Notes: generated from the letters alone by a model not told the origin. DNA of 64,000 nucleotides from Harpalus rubripes (GCA_963082715.1 OY720456.1:18194467-18258466); one strand, 5' to 3'; counted from the first letter of the stretch, positions 1-10,515 are shown. Numbers and translations are program-made.

Positions 1-530
1 CCTTTATTGTGAACCAAATCATTGATTTTAATATACTAGAGTAAAGTATAGAAGATCAATGACCAAATACACTAACTTGATTATTTTAAATTTAAATTTC
101 ATTCAATATTCCACCATTTTCTTTTATTATTATTAAGCGAAAGAATGTTTGACAAACTATACTTTTTCATTATAAATATATTTCTTTAAGAAATCCTTTA
201 GAAATAGGAGAGTGTTTTTTTCCAAAATTTCCCGGTCGCTTATCTGATGGAGACCTAGGAAATTGATGTTTTGGACGTTGCTTAGGCGACGCGAAACAAC
301 ACATTTCAATGCATGAGTACGAAAAAGAATTTTGGTTCTTAGATTTTGAATTTAAATGCTTCATAAATAATGTACTATTTAACAGAATACTTGTTTGTTA
401 TCAATATTAAATCGCCAATAACTTATTACAAGAAAATAATTATTGAACAAATAAAATAAATTTCAAATATTCTAAGTACCGCCCTGTCTCCATGTCTGTG
501 TCTTCAACCGCGAAGATTTTTCTTATGTAA
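1..530. other. AT-rich flank, no recognised gene
   Basis: Mostly AT-rich, without a recognised repeat. The segment at about 190-310 is GC-richer. On the minus strand, 364 to 170 reads as an open frame of 64 codons rich in Lys, Arg, Pro and Ser. It has no recognised domain and I could not find convincing splice sites. It could be a small exon or chance. Confidence 0.3.
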
Positions 531-602
531 GCCTCTTTAGCTCAGTGGTAGAGCACTGGTCTCGTAAACCAGGGGTCGTGAGTTCAAACCTCACAGGAGG
601 CA
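531..602 (+). tRNA. tRNA-Thr (anticodon CGT)
   Basis: A 72-nt cloverleaf. The acceptor GCCTCTT pairs with AGGAGGC (one G-T pair). The D arm is GCTC/GAGC. The anticodon stem CTGGT/ACCAG closes the 7-base loop CTCGTAA, giving anticodon CGT, which reads the threonine codon ACG. The T stem is GTGAG/CTCAC with loop TTCAAAC, and the discriminator base is A. Internal A and B boxes are intact. A T-run (ATATTTTTC) about 8 bases downstream is a plausible Pol III terminator. It lies 79 bp upstream of a near-identical copy and differs from it in the first anticodon base (C for T) and one D-loop base. No intron. Its role would be delivery of threonine in translation. Confidence 0.93.
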
Positions 603-681
603 AAAGCAATATTTTTCTTTATATGGATAATCAAATAAAAAGATGAACAAAAAAATTGCTATTCGGTTATTCCATATATGA

Positions 682-753
682 GCCTCTTTAGCTCAGTGGC
701 AGAGCACTGGTCTTGTAAACCAGGGGTCGTGAGTTCAAACCTCACAGGAGGCA
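682..753 (+). tRNA. tRNA-Thr (anticodon TGT)
   Basis: A 72-nt cloverleaf nearly identical to the copy at 531. The anticodon loop CTTGTAA gives anticodon TGT, which reads the threonine codon ACA (and ACG by wobble). Acceptor, D, anticodon and T stems are all fully paired. A TTTT run about 8 bases after the gene can terminate Pol III. The tandem arrangement with the CGT copy points to a local duplication. The sequence is much closer to ordinary animal tRNA-Thr(UGU) than to the degenerate tRNA-like SINE heads elsewhere in the window. Confidence 0.93.
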
Positions 754-888
754 AAAATAATTTTATAGAATAAAAAAAGCATTTAAATTCAAGAGGAATC
801 AAGTGCTAACTGCTAAAAAATATTGTATACGATTCGAAATGAAATGGTTCTATGCTCGGTTCTGAGCCCAAGCCCAATGTTTTAGAAA
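754..888. other. AT-rich spacer
   Basis: Between the tRNA pair and the TA-flanked element. Nothing recognised. Confidence 0.3.
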
Positions 889-890
889 TA

Positions 891-1891
891 CAGTGTGTTC
901 AAAAAAATTCCTAACTCGGAGTAGGTGTTGAACAAAGAAACGTATATCTATTTAAAAATGTTTAATTAAATGTCAATTTGACATGACATATTGTTACCTA
1001 AAGAAATCAAAGCTTTTCTTCTTGAACCTTATTTTAGAAATGGAAACAAATTAGGGCTAAATTGCAGTTTATCCAGAATTCAAGAATTTTATATTAATGG
1101 TTATATTTACTTGGTAAACCATTAAAAACACTAAATACCGCTAAAAACTGGGTGCGGAAAGCTATATTTATAGAGATGTTGGCATTTTTTCTGAAAAAAA
1201 TTAAGTTATATGAACTTCATATATTTCCATATTTAAGTAGGTACTTACGCTTTCATACGAATAATACTGTTTCAATTAATGTATATTTGCAAAACTGTCT
1301 TATTTTCCCTCTTATCCTACGGTTTAAAACATTTTTTGTTTATAATTTTGCGTTCATCTGTCAAACTATTGTAAACTATGAAGATACAGGGCCGAGCGAT
1401 GTCGAATGTGTGTGCCTCGTGCACGCCTGATGTGCGTTAGGTATTGTTTTTGACAGGATTTTTTAAAAATTTCTTAAAAAATACGTGTGCGTTAGGTATT
1501 GTTTCTGCCAGGATTTTTTTAAAAAATTCTTAAAACATTACTGTGCGTTAGGTATTGTTTTTGTCAGGATTTAAAGAAAAATATTTTTCCAAAAAAATAT
1601 ATAAATACCTGTTTCCGCGCTCCAATTTTATGTTTCCTTATTATATTTTAGCAAAAGTAAGACATTACAATAAAAGAAATGCAATTCCTACTATTCTGGA
1701 TAAACTGCAATCCAGCCCAAATAAGAAAACGGAGAATATCAATATACTGTATCCTTCTTTATTGTCTTTTCTCCTTAAAATTACAATTTAAGGTCAATTT
1801 TGACAACTTGACTTTTGACTTAAATAATAATCAGACATACGTTTAACTGTTCATAGCCTACTCCGAGTTAGGAATTTTTTTGATCACACTG
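891..1891. mobile_element. Non-autonomous Tc1/mariner-type element, 1001 bp
   Basis: Termini start CAGTGTG and end CACACTG. The inverted repeat continues for about 60 bp, sharing TTCCTAACTCGGAGTAGG. TA flanks both sides (889-890 and 1892-1893), the target duplication expected of Tc1/mariner. The interior has no transposase frame. It contains a three-copy tandem repeat (1431-1593) and several short AT-rich inverted repeats. I read it as a MITE or a gutted mariner. The inner sequence gives no clue to a parent family. Confidence 0.75.
1431..1593 (+). repeat. Tandem repeat, 3 x 55-56 bp
   Basis: Each unit begins TGTGCGTTAGGTATTGTTT, at 1431, 1486 and 1542, followed by YCAGGATTT and an A/T-rich stretch. 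It lies inside the 891-1891 element, so the array belongs to that element. Confidence 0.9.
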
Positions 1892-1893
1892 TA

Positions 1894-2438
1894 GTACAAA
1901 TGTTATAAAGTTCCAGACGTGGTTCGATGTAAAGCCAAAGATGGAAATGGAACACAGACTACAGACTATAACAAAGTAATGTGTAGGTAAACAAGTATAA
2001 ATTGTAAAATATTTTGACTTTAAGTTGCAAGTGTTTAGTACGTATTTGAATAAAACGGAAATGAATATGAATAAAAGAAAAAGTAGCAGCTAATCGTTAT
2101 TGATTTCTGCTAAATACTTTTTATTGAATAAATTTAATACTTGTCTCTTAGACCCTTTGAATTTAAATGCTTCAATTATAATAATTTATTCGCAAATAAT
2201 AGGTAAGGTAAAGGGTGCTTACCCCTGTGGTTCACTCCCTGAAACAACTTTAAGTGGTCGTGAGATGCTTCCTGATACACTACATTTTTATATTCTAACG
2301 GTACATATCGAAAACGCGCACAAAATCAGAATGACTGGTTTCGTAACGTAACGCTCATGTTTAAACAGTAGCTCGTTTCTTATAATTAACAAAAATAAAA
2401 TAAATAAATAAATAAATGGTAAAGAATATTAATAAATG
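1894..2438. other. AT-rich interval, no recognised feature
   Basis: Nothing recognised on either strand. A GC-richer patch at about 2205-2290 has no open frame with a known motif. Confidence 0.3.
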
Positions 2439-2488
2439 CGAGGGTCACGCTAGAATTATTAAGAAGAAGAATAATAATAATAATAAAA

Positions 2489-3144
2489 ATCTGATGTGAC
2501 CAACACAATACCATCCGCCATTTAATTATTATTAATTTAAATACATGTATACTTACATATTTACTTATGCTGGATACTGTTTTAAGTTCCATTCTATATA
2601 ACTATGGGTCTATTTACTATTTTCTTTTTAAAACGTTACTATTATTAATTTGAAATGATTAGTTCTTTAACAGTGACAATTATCTGTCAGTTACATACAT
2701 TTGAGATAACTGGGTAAACAAGGAGTTGTATTTGTTTAAAGCGTAGGCTCCGGGCTCCGGGATTTAAATTATAGATAATTTTATAAATTTATCCATAAAA
2801 TATATAGAAAAAGTATTAATGCAAACCTGTAAAAAATTTAATAATCTTTTATTTTTATAACATAAATCTTGAAAAAAATAACATTTAAAGGTATTTTTCT
2901 AAGAAAAACTATTATGAGCTTGAAGTTAATTGCCCCGGATATCTGATTTACACCAAAATCTAATGGCTTCTTCCTATATTACAATAAGGTAGAAGTACAA
3001 GGTTTCAAAATTTTTTGACTGATAGTATTTGAGTTAGAGCGGAGGATCCACATACATACACACAGACATCATCGTGAAAATGTTAAGATTGGATTCTAGG
3101 GACCTTAAAACGTGGTTATTTACCATAATCTCGATATGCGATTC
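2489..3144 (+). mobile_element. Helentron-like (HINE/DINE-1-type) repeat, family A
   Basis: Begins TCTGATGTGACCAACACA and carries the 5' subterminal motif (here CCATCCGCCATTT). The common body follows: CTGTCAGTTACATACATTT, then GCGTAGGCTCCGGG (partly duplicated here). A short CATACA/CACA tract then leads to CATCGTGAAAATGTT. It stops at GATATGCGATT, so the 3' hairpin seen in full copies is missing. It lies inside the 2439-4578 element. The Helentron label is an inference from architecture. Confidence 0.6.
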
Positions 3145-3623
3145 CGGTAAGTCGTGGGGAAAAGTTTTCAATATCATCTTTTGCACGATCGCATTTCTTT
3201 AATGTTTATGGATAGAATTTCCAAGGCAGTAGGTTTAATTTACAAATTACTGATCAGAAAGTGACGTGAATCACTTACCGATTGGGAGGCGAGACGGTAA
3301 GTAAATAAAAGCAAAGATCAAAACTTCCTTCAAAAATTACAACTAAAACTTATTAATATGTGAAAATGAATTAATTTTTTTTTTAAATTTTGTACGTCGA
3401 TCGTGTAAAAAATGTTATAAGCATCCCGAACGTTAAGGAAATACTGATCTCAGACAAAATTAGAGCCTTCACTTCGCTCAGTCCCCAAACACTATCTTCG
3501 ATCGCTAAGTTGTCCTTACCGTTCTTAATAAATATACTATTAATATTAAACAGTTATGTGTCTTTGGAATTAAATTATAAAGCGAGTAGAGGTCGTAAAA
3601 ATCGCACTTCAATCGTAAACATA

Positions 3624-3851
3624 ATGTGGACGACCGAGCAACGCGCTTTTACCGTGGAAGCCTACATCCGCGAGAACGGGTCTGTAGCCGCCGTCCAGCG
3701 CGTGTTTAGTACTAGGTTCCAAATACCTCCGCGCCAAGCAGTTCTGGTCCGAAAATCGGTTATGTTGTCAGGAAAGGACGTGTACAGCATTGGACTACTC
3801 AAACAACCGAAAATATCGACGCAGGGAAATCGGTCAGTTACTATGTTATAG
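3624..3851 (+). pseudogene. N-terminal fragment of DUF4817-type DDE transposase
   Basis: The frame starts with MWTTEQRAFTVEAYI and then VAAVQRVFSTRF, which matches the pattern of the helix-turn-helix DUF4817 domain (MWTxEQRAFxVEAYF...) that opens many insect transposases. The frame then decays and stops at 3849-3851, exactly where the foldback MITE (3851-4480) begins. Only about 75 codons survive and no DDE catalytic part follows. A C-terminal relic of what looks like the same class is at 10934-11560 (minus) and a middle part at 62110-62480. Recognition is by memory of the domain, without a search. Confidence 0.65.
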
Positions 3852-4480
3852 TTTAGTTCAAGATCATTTCTTTGACTTCTATAATCTCTGCAATTTCGAC
3901 TACAATAGCGAAAACCGCATATGGTGAACTTATAGCAATAGAAAATAGGTTTTATTTACAAGCTCTTAGAGAATATAGAGAATTAACCTGAGAAGTACTC
4001 ACTGTGGAAATTTTCTTAGTAAAAATGCCTTGCAAGAACGGTCACTAACAAATTGTTTCATTGGATGCTGTTACACGAGGGCCGTATTCCACTATTTGCT
4101 GATAATTTTCCATGTGATAAAATTAATTTTCATATATTTAATATTAAGTATAATAGAGAATAAAGAAGCGTTTAGATTACACAATTGTTTTTTGACAACA
4201 ATAATGAGTGAAATGGAAAACAGAATTATGTATTGTGTTATTGATATTGCAATATTAACAAGTACGGCTTTTGTAAGTATACCTAGAAAAATCGGTACGA
4301 ATTGTAAATTTTCCAGATCAATTCTCTATATGTATAATCGGCGTGTAAGCGATTATGAACCGAAAGAACTTGTAAGTAAAACCTATTTTCTATTACTATA
4401 AGTTCACCATATGCGGTTTACGCTATTGTAGTCGAAATTGCAGGGATTATAGAAGTCAAAGAAATGATCTTGAACTAAAC
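3851..4480. mobile_element. Foldback MITE with ~83-bp inverted arms
   Basis: The left arm 3851-3933 (starts GTTTAGTTCAAGATCATTTC) is the near-exact reverse complement of 4398-4480. I count only two or three mismatches in the parts compared. TATA flanks both ends (3847-3850, 4481-4484). The 460-bp core is AT-rich. The 123-codon frame at 4030-4401 has no recognisable motif and is probably chance. Confidence 0.85.
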
Positions 4481-4737
4481 TATACCTGTTATATTCCAAA
4501 AGAAGATAAGAAATAATAGAATAGAATTGTGATGTGTATTATTATTATCATTTTATCTCAATAATTCCAGCGTCCTCGTCTTATTGTTAAATAAATTCAT
4601 ATTATACCAATCTAATAAAAAAAACATATTATTATTAATTAAATACTTTATTTGAACCTTACAAAAAATTCAATGAACAAAGTAAAGGAATTAACATTAC
4701 CAATCGTATTTTTAATTCCTGTTTTTATCAACTGTAA

Positions 4738-4807
4738 TGCTAAGAATCGCATATCCAGATTTTAGTGAATAAGCACGTTTTAATCCGATTATAACATTTA
4801 TACGATG

Positions 4808-4862
<55 letters not shown>

Positions 4863-4878
4863 TGTGTGTGCATGTGTG

Positions 4879-4925
<47 letters not shown>

Positions 4926-5055
4926 GCGCGTGTGTGTGCATGTGTGTGTGTGTGTGTGTGTGGGGGTGTGTGTGTGTGTGTGTGTGTGTGTGCATGTGTG
5001 TGTGTGTGTGGATGTGTGGATGTTGGACCCACGATTTCTCAAATACTCTAAGGCT
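4738..5055 (-). mobile_element. Partial Helentron-like repeat, family A/B, with (TG)n
   Basis: On the minus strand the segment beside the repeat tract reads CATCGTATAAATG...AAAACGTGCTTATTCAC...GATATGCGATT. This is the conserved 3' block of the HINE families. The (TG)n tract therefore sits at the usual internal position. The 3' hairpin is not present. Confidence 0.55.
4808..5020. repeat. (TG)n microsatellite
   Basis: About 210 bp of TG dinucleotides with occasional CG, CA and GGGG interruptions, carried inside a partial Helentron-like repeat. Open frames across it (VCVC or THTH) are artefacts. Confidence 0.97.
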
Positions 5056-6286
5056 TAAGACAGTTTTAACTACGGATTCCTCAATCTAACAATAATAGGA
5101 AGAGTTAATTAAGTTTTGGTAACAATTGGACAACCGGAAGTAAAAAATCTCAGATCAAACTACTTCAAGGCAAGAAATTCAAATGTTTGTAATTGACACA
5201 TAAATGTCACTGTGAAAAATATGTGTATGCCACTGTCAAAAATATTTGTACATCATTATGAAGATATAAAAATAAAAAACGTCAACAACGCAATAGTATA
5301 TACGTAAAAAAGAATATAAAAGGAATTTTCGAAAAAATGACTAATATAAAGCAAAAGAAAAGGAAAGTAAAAGAAAATTTCAGGATATTGAATATATAGA
5401 AAATGTATGTATTGTACATAATTTATACCCCATAGATTTTGCAAATATATGTGAGAATTATTATGTAGTGAGACATGGTATTTGTATTTAAAAATATTTG
5501 TTGTTTTATGCGTACAACCAGCTAAAATATCTGGCGAGAGGTTAGGTTTTAGGTGGAAGCAATGGGTGGAAGAACAGCCTTGGCTGAACCTCGCCTTTGA
5601 GTTTTTTTCATTCTCAATAAAGTAAATATTAAATATATTATGTGCTGGCCACATCAGATTTTTTATTATACGATAAATATTCAACTTCATGTAAATAATT
5701 GAAAAAAATGACATATCTGCTTTTGGTATGAAACCAAAGGTATATAATTATTATTGTTTGAAAGATCCCTTTCCTTTGAATTTAAACACTTCCATTTTCC
5801 AAAGTCTTTACGTAGGGCAACCGTGGTTTATGTATCAATCTTTTAATTTAGAATGTTTATTACGTTAGGTTTCTGAAATCTATTACTATATTATTGTATG
5901 CTTTAGGCGTTCTTCCATCTCATCTAAATACTAGCAGCATTTAACCAATTTTGACCGTATAAATCGCTGTATACAGTTCTAATAACTACATTAGTATTTC
6001 ATGTACAGTAAATAGTGTGAGTATGTAAACATTTTATAATAAAACTACTTGAAATACCTAAATGATTTTATCTAAATAAATACTATACTTATTCATTCTT
6101 ATCCTGTGTTTAATCCTTTTTGTGAATATAAACTCTTGATATTACAGAAAGAAAATGTGATAAGGAAGCGATTATATTACGACATATTATCCGCGATACC
6201 GTTTCGCAAATAGTTGCTGATGTATACAAACAAAATGTGTGCACTTTGATATGAGTTTGAGTGGGGCAGGAAAAAACTATACACAC
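5056..6286. other. AT-rich interval, no recognised gene
   Basis: Long A/T-rich stretch. A small GC-richer patch at 5540-5600 has no recognised motif. The 152-codon minus-strand frame at 5256-5714 is Phe/Ile/Tyr-rich, as expected from translated AT-rich DNA, and I do not believe it is a gene. Confidence 0.3.
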
Positions 6287-6358
6287 GCCTCTTTAGCTCA
6301 GTGGCAGAGCACTGGTCTTGTAAACCAGGGGTCGTGAGTTCAATCCTCACAGGAGGCA
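6287..6358 (+). tRNA. tRNA-Thr (anticodon TGT)
   Basis: A 72-nt cloverleaf with the same stems as the copies at 531 and 682. The anticodon loop is CTTGTAA (TGT) and the T loop TTCAATC. A B-box-compatible T arm and an A box are intact. An ATTTTATAA run soon after the gene may terminate Pol III. It lies 5.5 kb from the tandem pair in the same orientation. Likely functional, decoding ACA. Confidence 0.93.
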
Positions 6359-6816
6359 AAAATATTTTATAATTTAATAAAAAATATGCAGTCAAAGCTC
6401 TCATTACAAGAACAAACGTGGTATGTATGTGTATGTGAACGTATGTAAATGAGTATTCAGTTTTTTTTAAAATAAATTTCTGTACGAAATTATATGCTAA
6501 ATACATATATAACTTTTTTCAAATATAAGTAGATAAAATAGATGATGATATATTTATTTACACAGAAGATTTTCAAAGATCACCCATCTTTTTCTAACAG
6601 TGCAGTTATTTGCTTGACTTTAATAATATACCCTCGTTTTTATAAATAATTACATATATTAAATAATTTTTACTACATTTTTTCTGAGTATACTTCTATG
6701 TTAATGTGAAATGAAAGTAAGGATTCTTTCTGGTTGCATTTTAATGGACACTTTTGCATCGAAAAGAAATGTCTATTGAATTATTATCTATATTGCTGAC
6801 AACATTTCGATTAGCA
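6359..6816. other. AT-rich interval, nothing recognised
   Basis: No inverted repeat, tRNA-like arm or coding motif seen. Confidence 0.3.
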
Positions 6817-7411
6817 TTTTTACCTCCCGCTACCCTTGGTAAGCGAGGTATAGGGATCGTGCTAAAAATCGCATATTGAGATTTTGGTAAATGAGCACGT
6901 TTTAAGGTCCCTAGAATCCAATTTTAAAAAGAAAAAAGTAAATAAACAATAGGAAAGGAAATCAATACACTTTCCAGCATATGTAAATATGTAGGTATGT
7001 ATTTAGATTAATAAAAATTAACGATTCTCAAAAAAGTTTAAGTTAATCCTCATTTTTGGATTAGTGAATTCTATTCTATCCCGGTATTTAAAATTTAATC
7101 TTCATTTTATTATCGCTCCGGTGGCTCAATGGTTAGAGCAACGCCTCATACATGAGTGCCCTCGGGGCTCTGGGTTCGAATCCCACTAAGGCATGGATGT
7201 GTGTGAATGTGAACCCACTTTGTAATTGGGATTTAATCCTGTTGAGGGGGTTAAAAAAAGGTAGTTACTTGGATTAGATTAAACTATATTTTAAGAAATA
7301 AACTGCCAAATTTAGAGTAAAATTTGCTAATCTAAAAATAAGGATTAGCTTAATCTTTTTTGTGACTCGGGCGGTACATGGCGGGAGGTATTGTGTTGAC
7401 CTCACCAGATT
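6817..7411 (-). mobile_element. Helentron-like repeat, family A, with tRNA-like insert
   Basis: In minus orientation it begins at about 7411 (TCTGGTGAGGTCAACACAAT), has the 5' motif ACCTCCCGCC, and ends with the 3' hairpin (ACCTC..., loop, GCGGGAGGT) at 6821-6852. The middle is deleted. A tRNA-headed segment lies between the 5' motif and the body, as also at 14538-15521 and 41437-43018. Confidence 0.6.
7115..7190 (+). repeat. tRNA-like SINE head (A and B boxes)
   Basis: A box GTGGCTCAATGGTTAGAGC at 7121-7139 and B box GGGTTCGAATCCC at 7172-7184 show a tRNA-derived Pol III promoter. The acceptor stem does not pair and the anticodon arm is abnormal, so this is a SINE head and not a tRNA gene. 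Related heads occur on the minus strand at about 14710-14788 and 41630-41690. Confidence 0.7.
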
Positions 7412-7424
7412 TTTTGTTTAAGGG

Positions 7425-8200
7425 TTGTACATAGTAAAGTAAGTACTGTAATCGCGCAAAATCTCGGTTTTCAGATTTCAGCGGAAATATCCATTTTGAC
7501 CATCCCTGAATCCATTTTGACTAATTTCGTCGTGACGTCTGTACGTACGTACGTATCCCGCATAACTAAAAAACGGGAAGCCGTAGAAAGTTGGAATTTT
7601 GTATTTAGGACTGCTATAATATCTAGTTGTGCACCTTCTTTTTTGGTTATTACATAATTTCTAGAAGTGGTACTATAATAGATTTTTTGTGCAACCGGAC
7701 GCGAAATAAGCATTTCGCAGCCGCAATACAGGCCGCGAAATTAAATTTCGCAACCGTTGTTATGGCAACGGCCGCGAAATTCATTTCGCGGACGTTGTCA
7801 TGGTAGCGGCCGCGAAATTAGGTAAATAATCACTTTGATATTTGAAAATTGCAAAGTTTTGTTTATCAAATGTTAATCCCATAGCCACCGTGTAAGCTAA
7901 CTTTCTATATACAATGAAACTGTTTAAAATTAATAAAAAAAATTAATTACATATTTTTTACGGTTGCACAAAAAATATTGTGTACACCTTGTCCGCGAAA
8001 TCCTTTAGCGCCCTCGAGATTGTCTTGCCTCGGCCGCAAGCGGCCTCGGCGACAATTTTTCTCCCGGTACGCTAAAGAGTGATTTCGCGGCCTTGATATA
8101 CAAATAACTATTAATGAAAAACTATTTTAAAATATAATCCAAAACTTTTCCAATTTGGTGAGGTCCAGAATACAAGTTAAAATATTTTAATATTTATACC
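7425..8200 (-). mobile_element. Helentron-like repeat, family D, interrupted
   Basis: The parts at 7440-7681 and 8099-8190 are colinear with 56880-57310, including GACGTCTGTACGTACGTACG and ATAATCCAAAACTTTTC. In minus orientation it matches the tandem-unit, microsatellite and 3' block order of the other HINE families, with (CGTA)n as the internal tract. About 410 bp of foldback DNA is inserted at 7682-8098. Confidence 0.5.
7682..8098. mobile_element. Foldback insertion (two nested palindromic units)
   Basis: The left unit is bounded by ATTTTTTGTGCAACCG (7682-7697) and its inverse CGGTTGCACAAAAAAT (about 7959-7974), with repeated CCGCGAAATT palindromes inside. The right unit 7976-8098 folds as CCGCGAAATC...GATTTCGCGG, with an inner CTTTAGCG/CGCTAAAG stem and a CCTCGGCCGCAAGCGGCC apex. 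It ends ATACAAATAACTATT, the end shared by the dispersed foldback family. Confidence 0.65.
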
Positions 8201-9527
8201 TTTTTTTACACAACCCTTTGCCCATTAAATTAATTCCACCTTTGGCCTTAAATTTCAACTGTTTGAATTTTGATTGCCATTTTTAATACATTGGGCTAGG
8301 TTCGTAGAACGTTTTCATGAAAAATCTTACGATTATATAATGTTTTTTTGGTAACTACATATGTACTTTTATGTACGAGATTCATTTACATCCACATCTT
8401 CTCGCTTGAGAGTCCATTAGAAAGGAACTGTTTTCAGTTTTGTGCTCTCCTAGCGAAAATGATGCTAATTAAGTTTTCCAAAACATTTAATACAATTTAA
8501 GCGAGTGGGGAAGTATGCTGAAAAAATTATTTAACTCAAAGTAGCACGTAAGTCACAGTTGCTACTCTTGTCGTTATGTTTACGAGTTCATCTCTCATTA
8601 TTGTATTATACTTAATATGTGTCTTTAATATACATTGCATAAAAAGTGTTTTCTCCAAGGAAACTAGATCTTAAAAATGGCACGAAGAGGAAGGAAGCTG
8701 TAAAGGAAATGAGAAAAGTTTGTGGGCTTTCTTTTAAGTTACTGTTATGGAATATGATTAGAATGTTATGTTTTTGTATTCGTAAAACGGGAATTGTAAT
8801 TTCTGCGCCACGCATAAACGGATTTGCTTAGAGTAACTGCTTTAAAATCGTGCATTAAAATTACAAATGTACCTCTTTTTCACTATAGAAATAATATTTG
8901 TCCAAACAATATAACTACATAAATATTCATCATTCTTTGTACAAAGTACGCATTTTTTATATTAATTTGTAAATATGTAATTGTCGAGGTAATTGTAAAA
9001 TACATTGTATACAATATTATTATTATACGAATGCTAATTTATACCACAAAACAATATTTCTAGTACGTTTGTATATTTATGAAGTTACCAAGAATGCATT
9101 TTTCATATTATTATACACCAAGATACTATCCATATTCACATAGACTGCGTAAGTACCGGCAGACGGGACAATTATTGTCCTGGTCTTCGCTCTTAAGAGG
9201 ACCTCTCACTTACGGATCTGTCACTTTAGAAAAAGGATCCATAAACGCATCTATTTATCGTTCTGCAAGCGTTACTACAAATTGTTTACAATAAAAATAT
9301 ACATAATTACAGTCGCTGCAGAAACGGATCATAAATATTGTAACAAGCCGAGGGTAAAAGTAATAACAGATAAATAACTTTTTATAAACTTTTCTAAATT
9401 TTAGTTGCAATAATCATATTTTTAACTCAGTTTATCTATTTAAGTTATAAATGTCAAAATTCAGTTTAGAAATTCTTATCGTATGATACGACATTTATTT
9501 GTTCATCATTAAGTCTAGAAATTATTA
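8201..9527. other. AT-rich interval
   Basis: No recognised gene. The 71-codon frame at 9079-9294 covers a patch with short palindromes (GGACAATTATTGTCC at 9167-9181; GAGGACCTC) and has no domain. Confidence 0.3.
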
Positions 9528-10002
9528 TGTGTACGTGCGTGACTTTGAATGCCCTAGCCTATGCACCCTGTACCCCTAAGATAATCCTGTCCTGAAGATA
9601 GTGCTTTATTTTAGGGAGAGTCCAGATTAGTTCGTCGCGTCGTGCAGACGTTTGTTGTTGACGGAACATGTAGTGTGTTTTTAGTTACGGGCGCGCGCTA
9701 AACGCTCGCCCGCTGGGTTACGGAATGTAACCATGTAAACAAAAACTTTAGTCAAAACGTTTAGTTTAGTCAGTAAAATATAAAGTAATGTCCATAAAAT
9801 GTAAGTGTCCATCCAGTGTTTCATAAAGTGTAAGTGTATGTGTGTTCTTTCTCACGAATTGCTTTTCACGACGTCGTGAACGCCAATCATCCGAGGCGTC
9901 CACCAGTCAGTTAGAGTGTCATCACTGGAGTAAACAGTAAGCAGCAGTAGAAGAATTAGTATTATCATCATCATCAGCTTAGAAGACCCCCCTCTTGTTA
10001 CA
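9528..10002. other. GC/CpG-richer block, possible solo LTR or 5' exon
   Basis: Conspicuously richer in G+C and CpG than its surroundings, for example GGGCGCGCGCTAAACGCTCG near 9690. The block can be drawn with TGT (9528) and ACA (10002) ends, as in an LTR. However, no matching flanking duplication or second copy is visible. The alternative is the untranslated first exon or promoter of a host gene. Neither is proved. Confidence 0.25.
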
Positions 10003-10312
10003 ATATAAATATATGTTAAAATATAGATTATCTTTTGATAAAGCAAATTATCTCGACATCTTGTTAAAGGATTTAAATCTATAAACACTAAAAAAAGAGA
10101 ACTACTGTTGATATGCTCATATTTAGTTTTAAATAATCTTTTGGATAATTTCAATATTATTAACCTATTAAATTTTCACGTTCCACAATCCAACACGAGG
10201 AACAAAAGTTTGATTTACATACTAAAATATGAATTGGCTTATATTTATTTATTATAATTTTCGTATAAAATTACTAAATTTAATGGTTGAATTTGTTTCT
10301 CTCAGTTATATA
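10003..10312. other. AT-rich interval
   Basis: Nothing recognised. The 100-codon minus frame at 9852-10154 has no known motif. Confidence 0.3.
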
Positions 10313-10510
10313 ATGGGGTCTCAGGGTACCTGAGTGTGTGGTCGCGGATCTGAAAACCAGGGTTCGATCCCGACCGACGTCAAAACTTATTTCGAATTTT
10401 AATTATCCATGAGGTGACATTTGGTAAACGCCCACACGGTACGAATAATGTCGTCATAACTGAAATCTGCGTACAAAGCTGATTAACACACCCAGTAATG
10501 GGTAATATGA
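10313..10510 (+). mobile_element. tRNA-derived SINE, family S1
   Basis: The tRNA-like head has B box GGTTCGATCCC followed by GACCGACG. The S1 body follows: GAGGTGACATTTGGTAAACG, CACGGTACGAATA, GCGTACAAAGCTGATT and CAGTAATGGGTAATAT. The middle is shorter than in the copy at 38200. It abuts a Helentron-like repeat. Confidence 0.7.
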
Positions 10511-10515
10511 CATAT

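Larger units (their letters stand above)
2439..4578 (+). mobile_element. TA-type MITE with three younger insertions
   Basis: The left end GAGGGTCACGCTAGAATTATT (2440-2460) and the right end TCAATAATTCCAGCGTCCTC (4558-4577) are inverted copies of the ends of the 52780-54604 element. Body segments shared with the copies at 26555 and 52780 lie at 3170-3590, including the inner inverted pair TTTTGCACGATCG / CGATCGTGYAAAA. The body is split by a Helentron-like repeat (2489-3144), a DUF4817-type transposase fragment (about 3600-3851) and a foldback MITE (3851-4480). Confidence 0.6.

Noticed and set aside
4030..4401. 123-codon frame as a gene
   Set aside because: Lies in the core of the foldback MITE, AT-rich composition, no motif.
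5256..5714. 152-codon minus frame as a membrane protein
   Set aside because: Phe/Ile/Tyr-rich as expected from AT-rich DNA; no start context, domain or neighbours.
7115..7190. Functional tRNA gene
   Set aside because: A and B boxes are good, but acceptor and anticodon arms do not form; it recurs inside Helentron-like repeats.
7471..7713. 80-codon minus frame
   Set aside because: Lies in a family D repeat that is also present at 56.9 kb; crosses an insertion junction.
9528..10002. Confident solo LTR call
   Set aside because: TGT/ACA ends can be chosen, but flanking 5-mers do not match and no second copy is in the window.
10314..10385. Functional tRNA gene
   Set aside because: Only the T arm is convincing; it belongs to the S1 SINE family.
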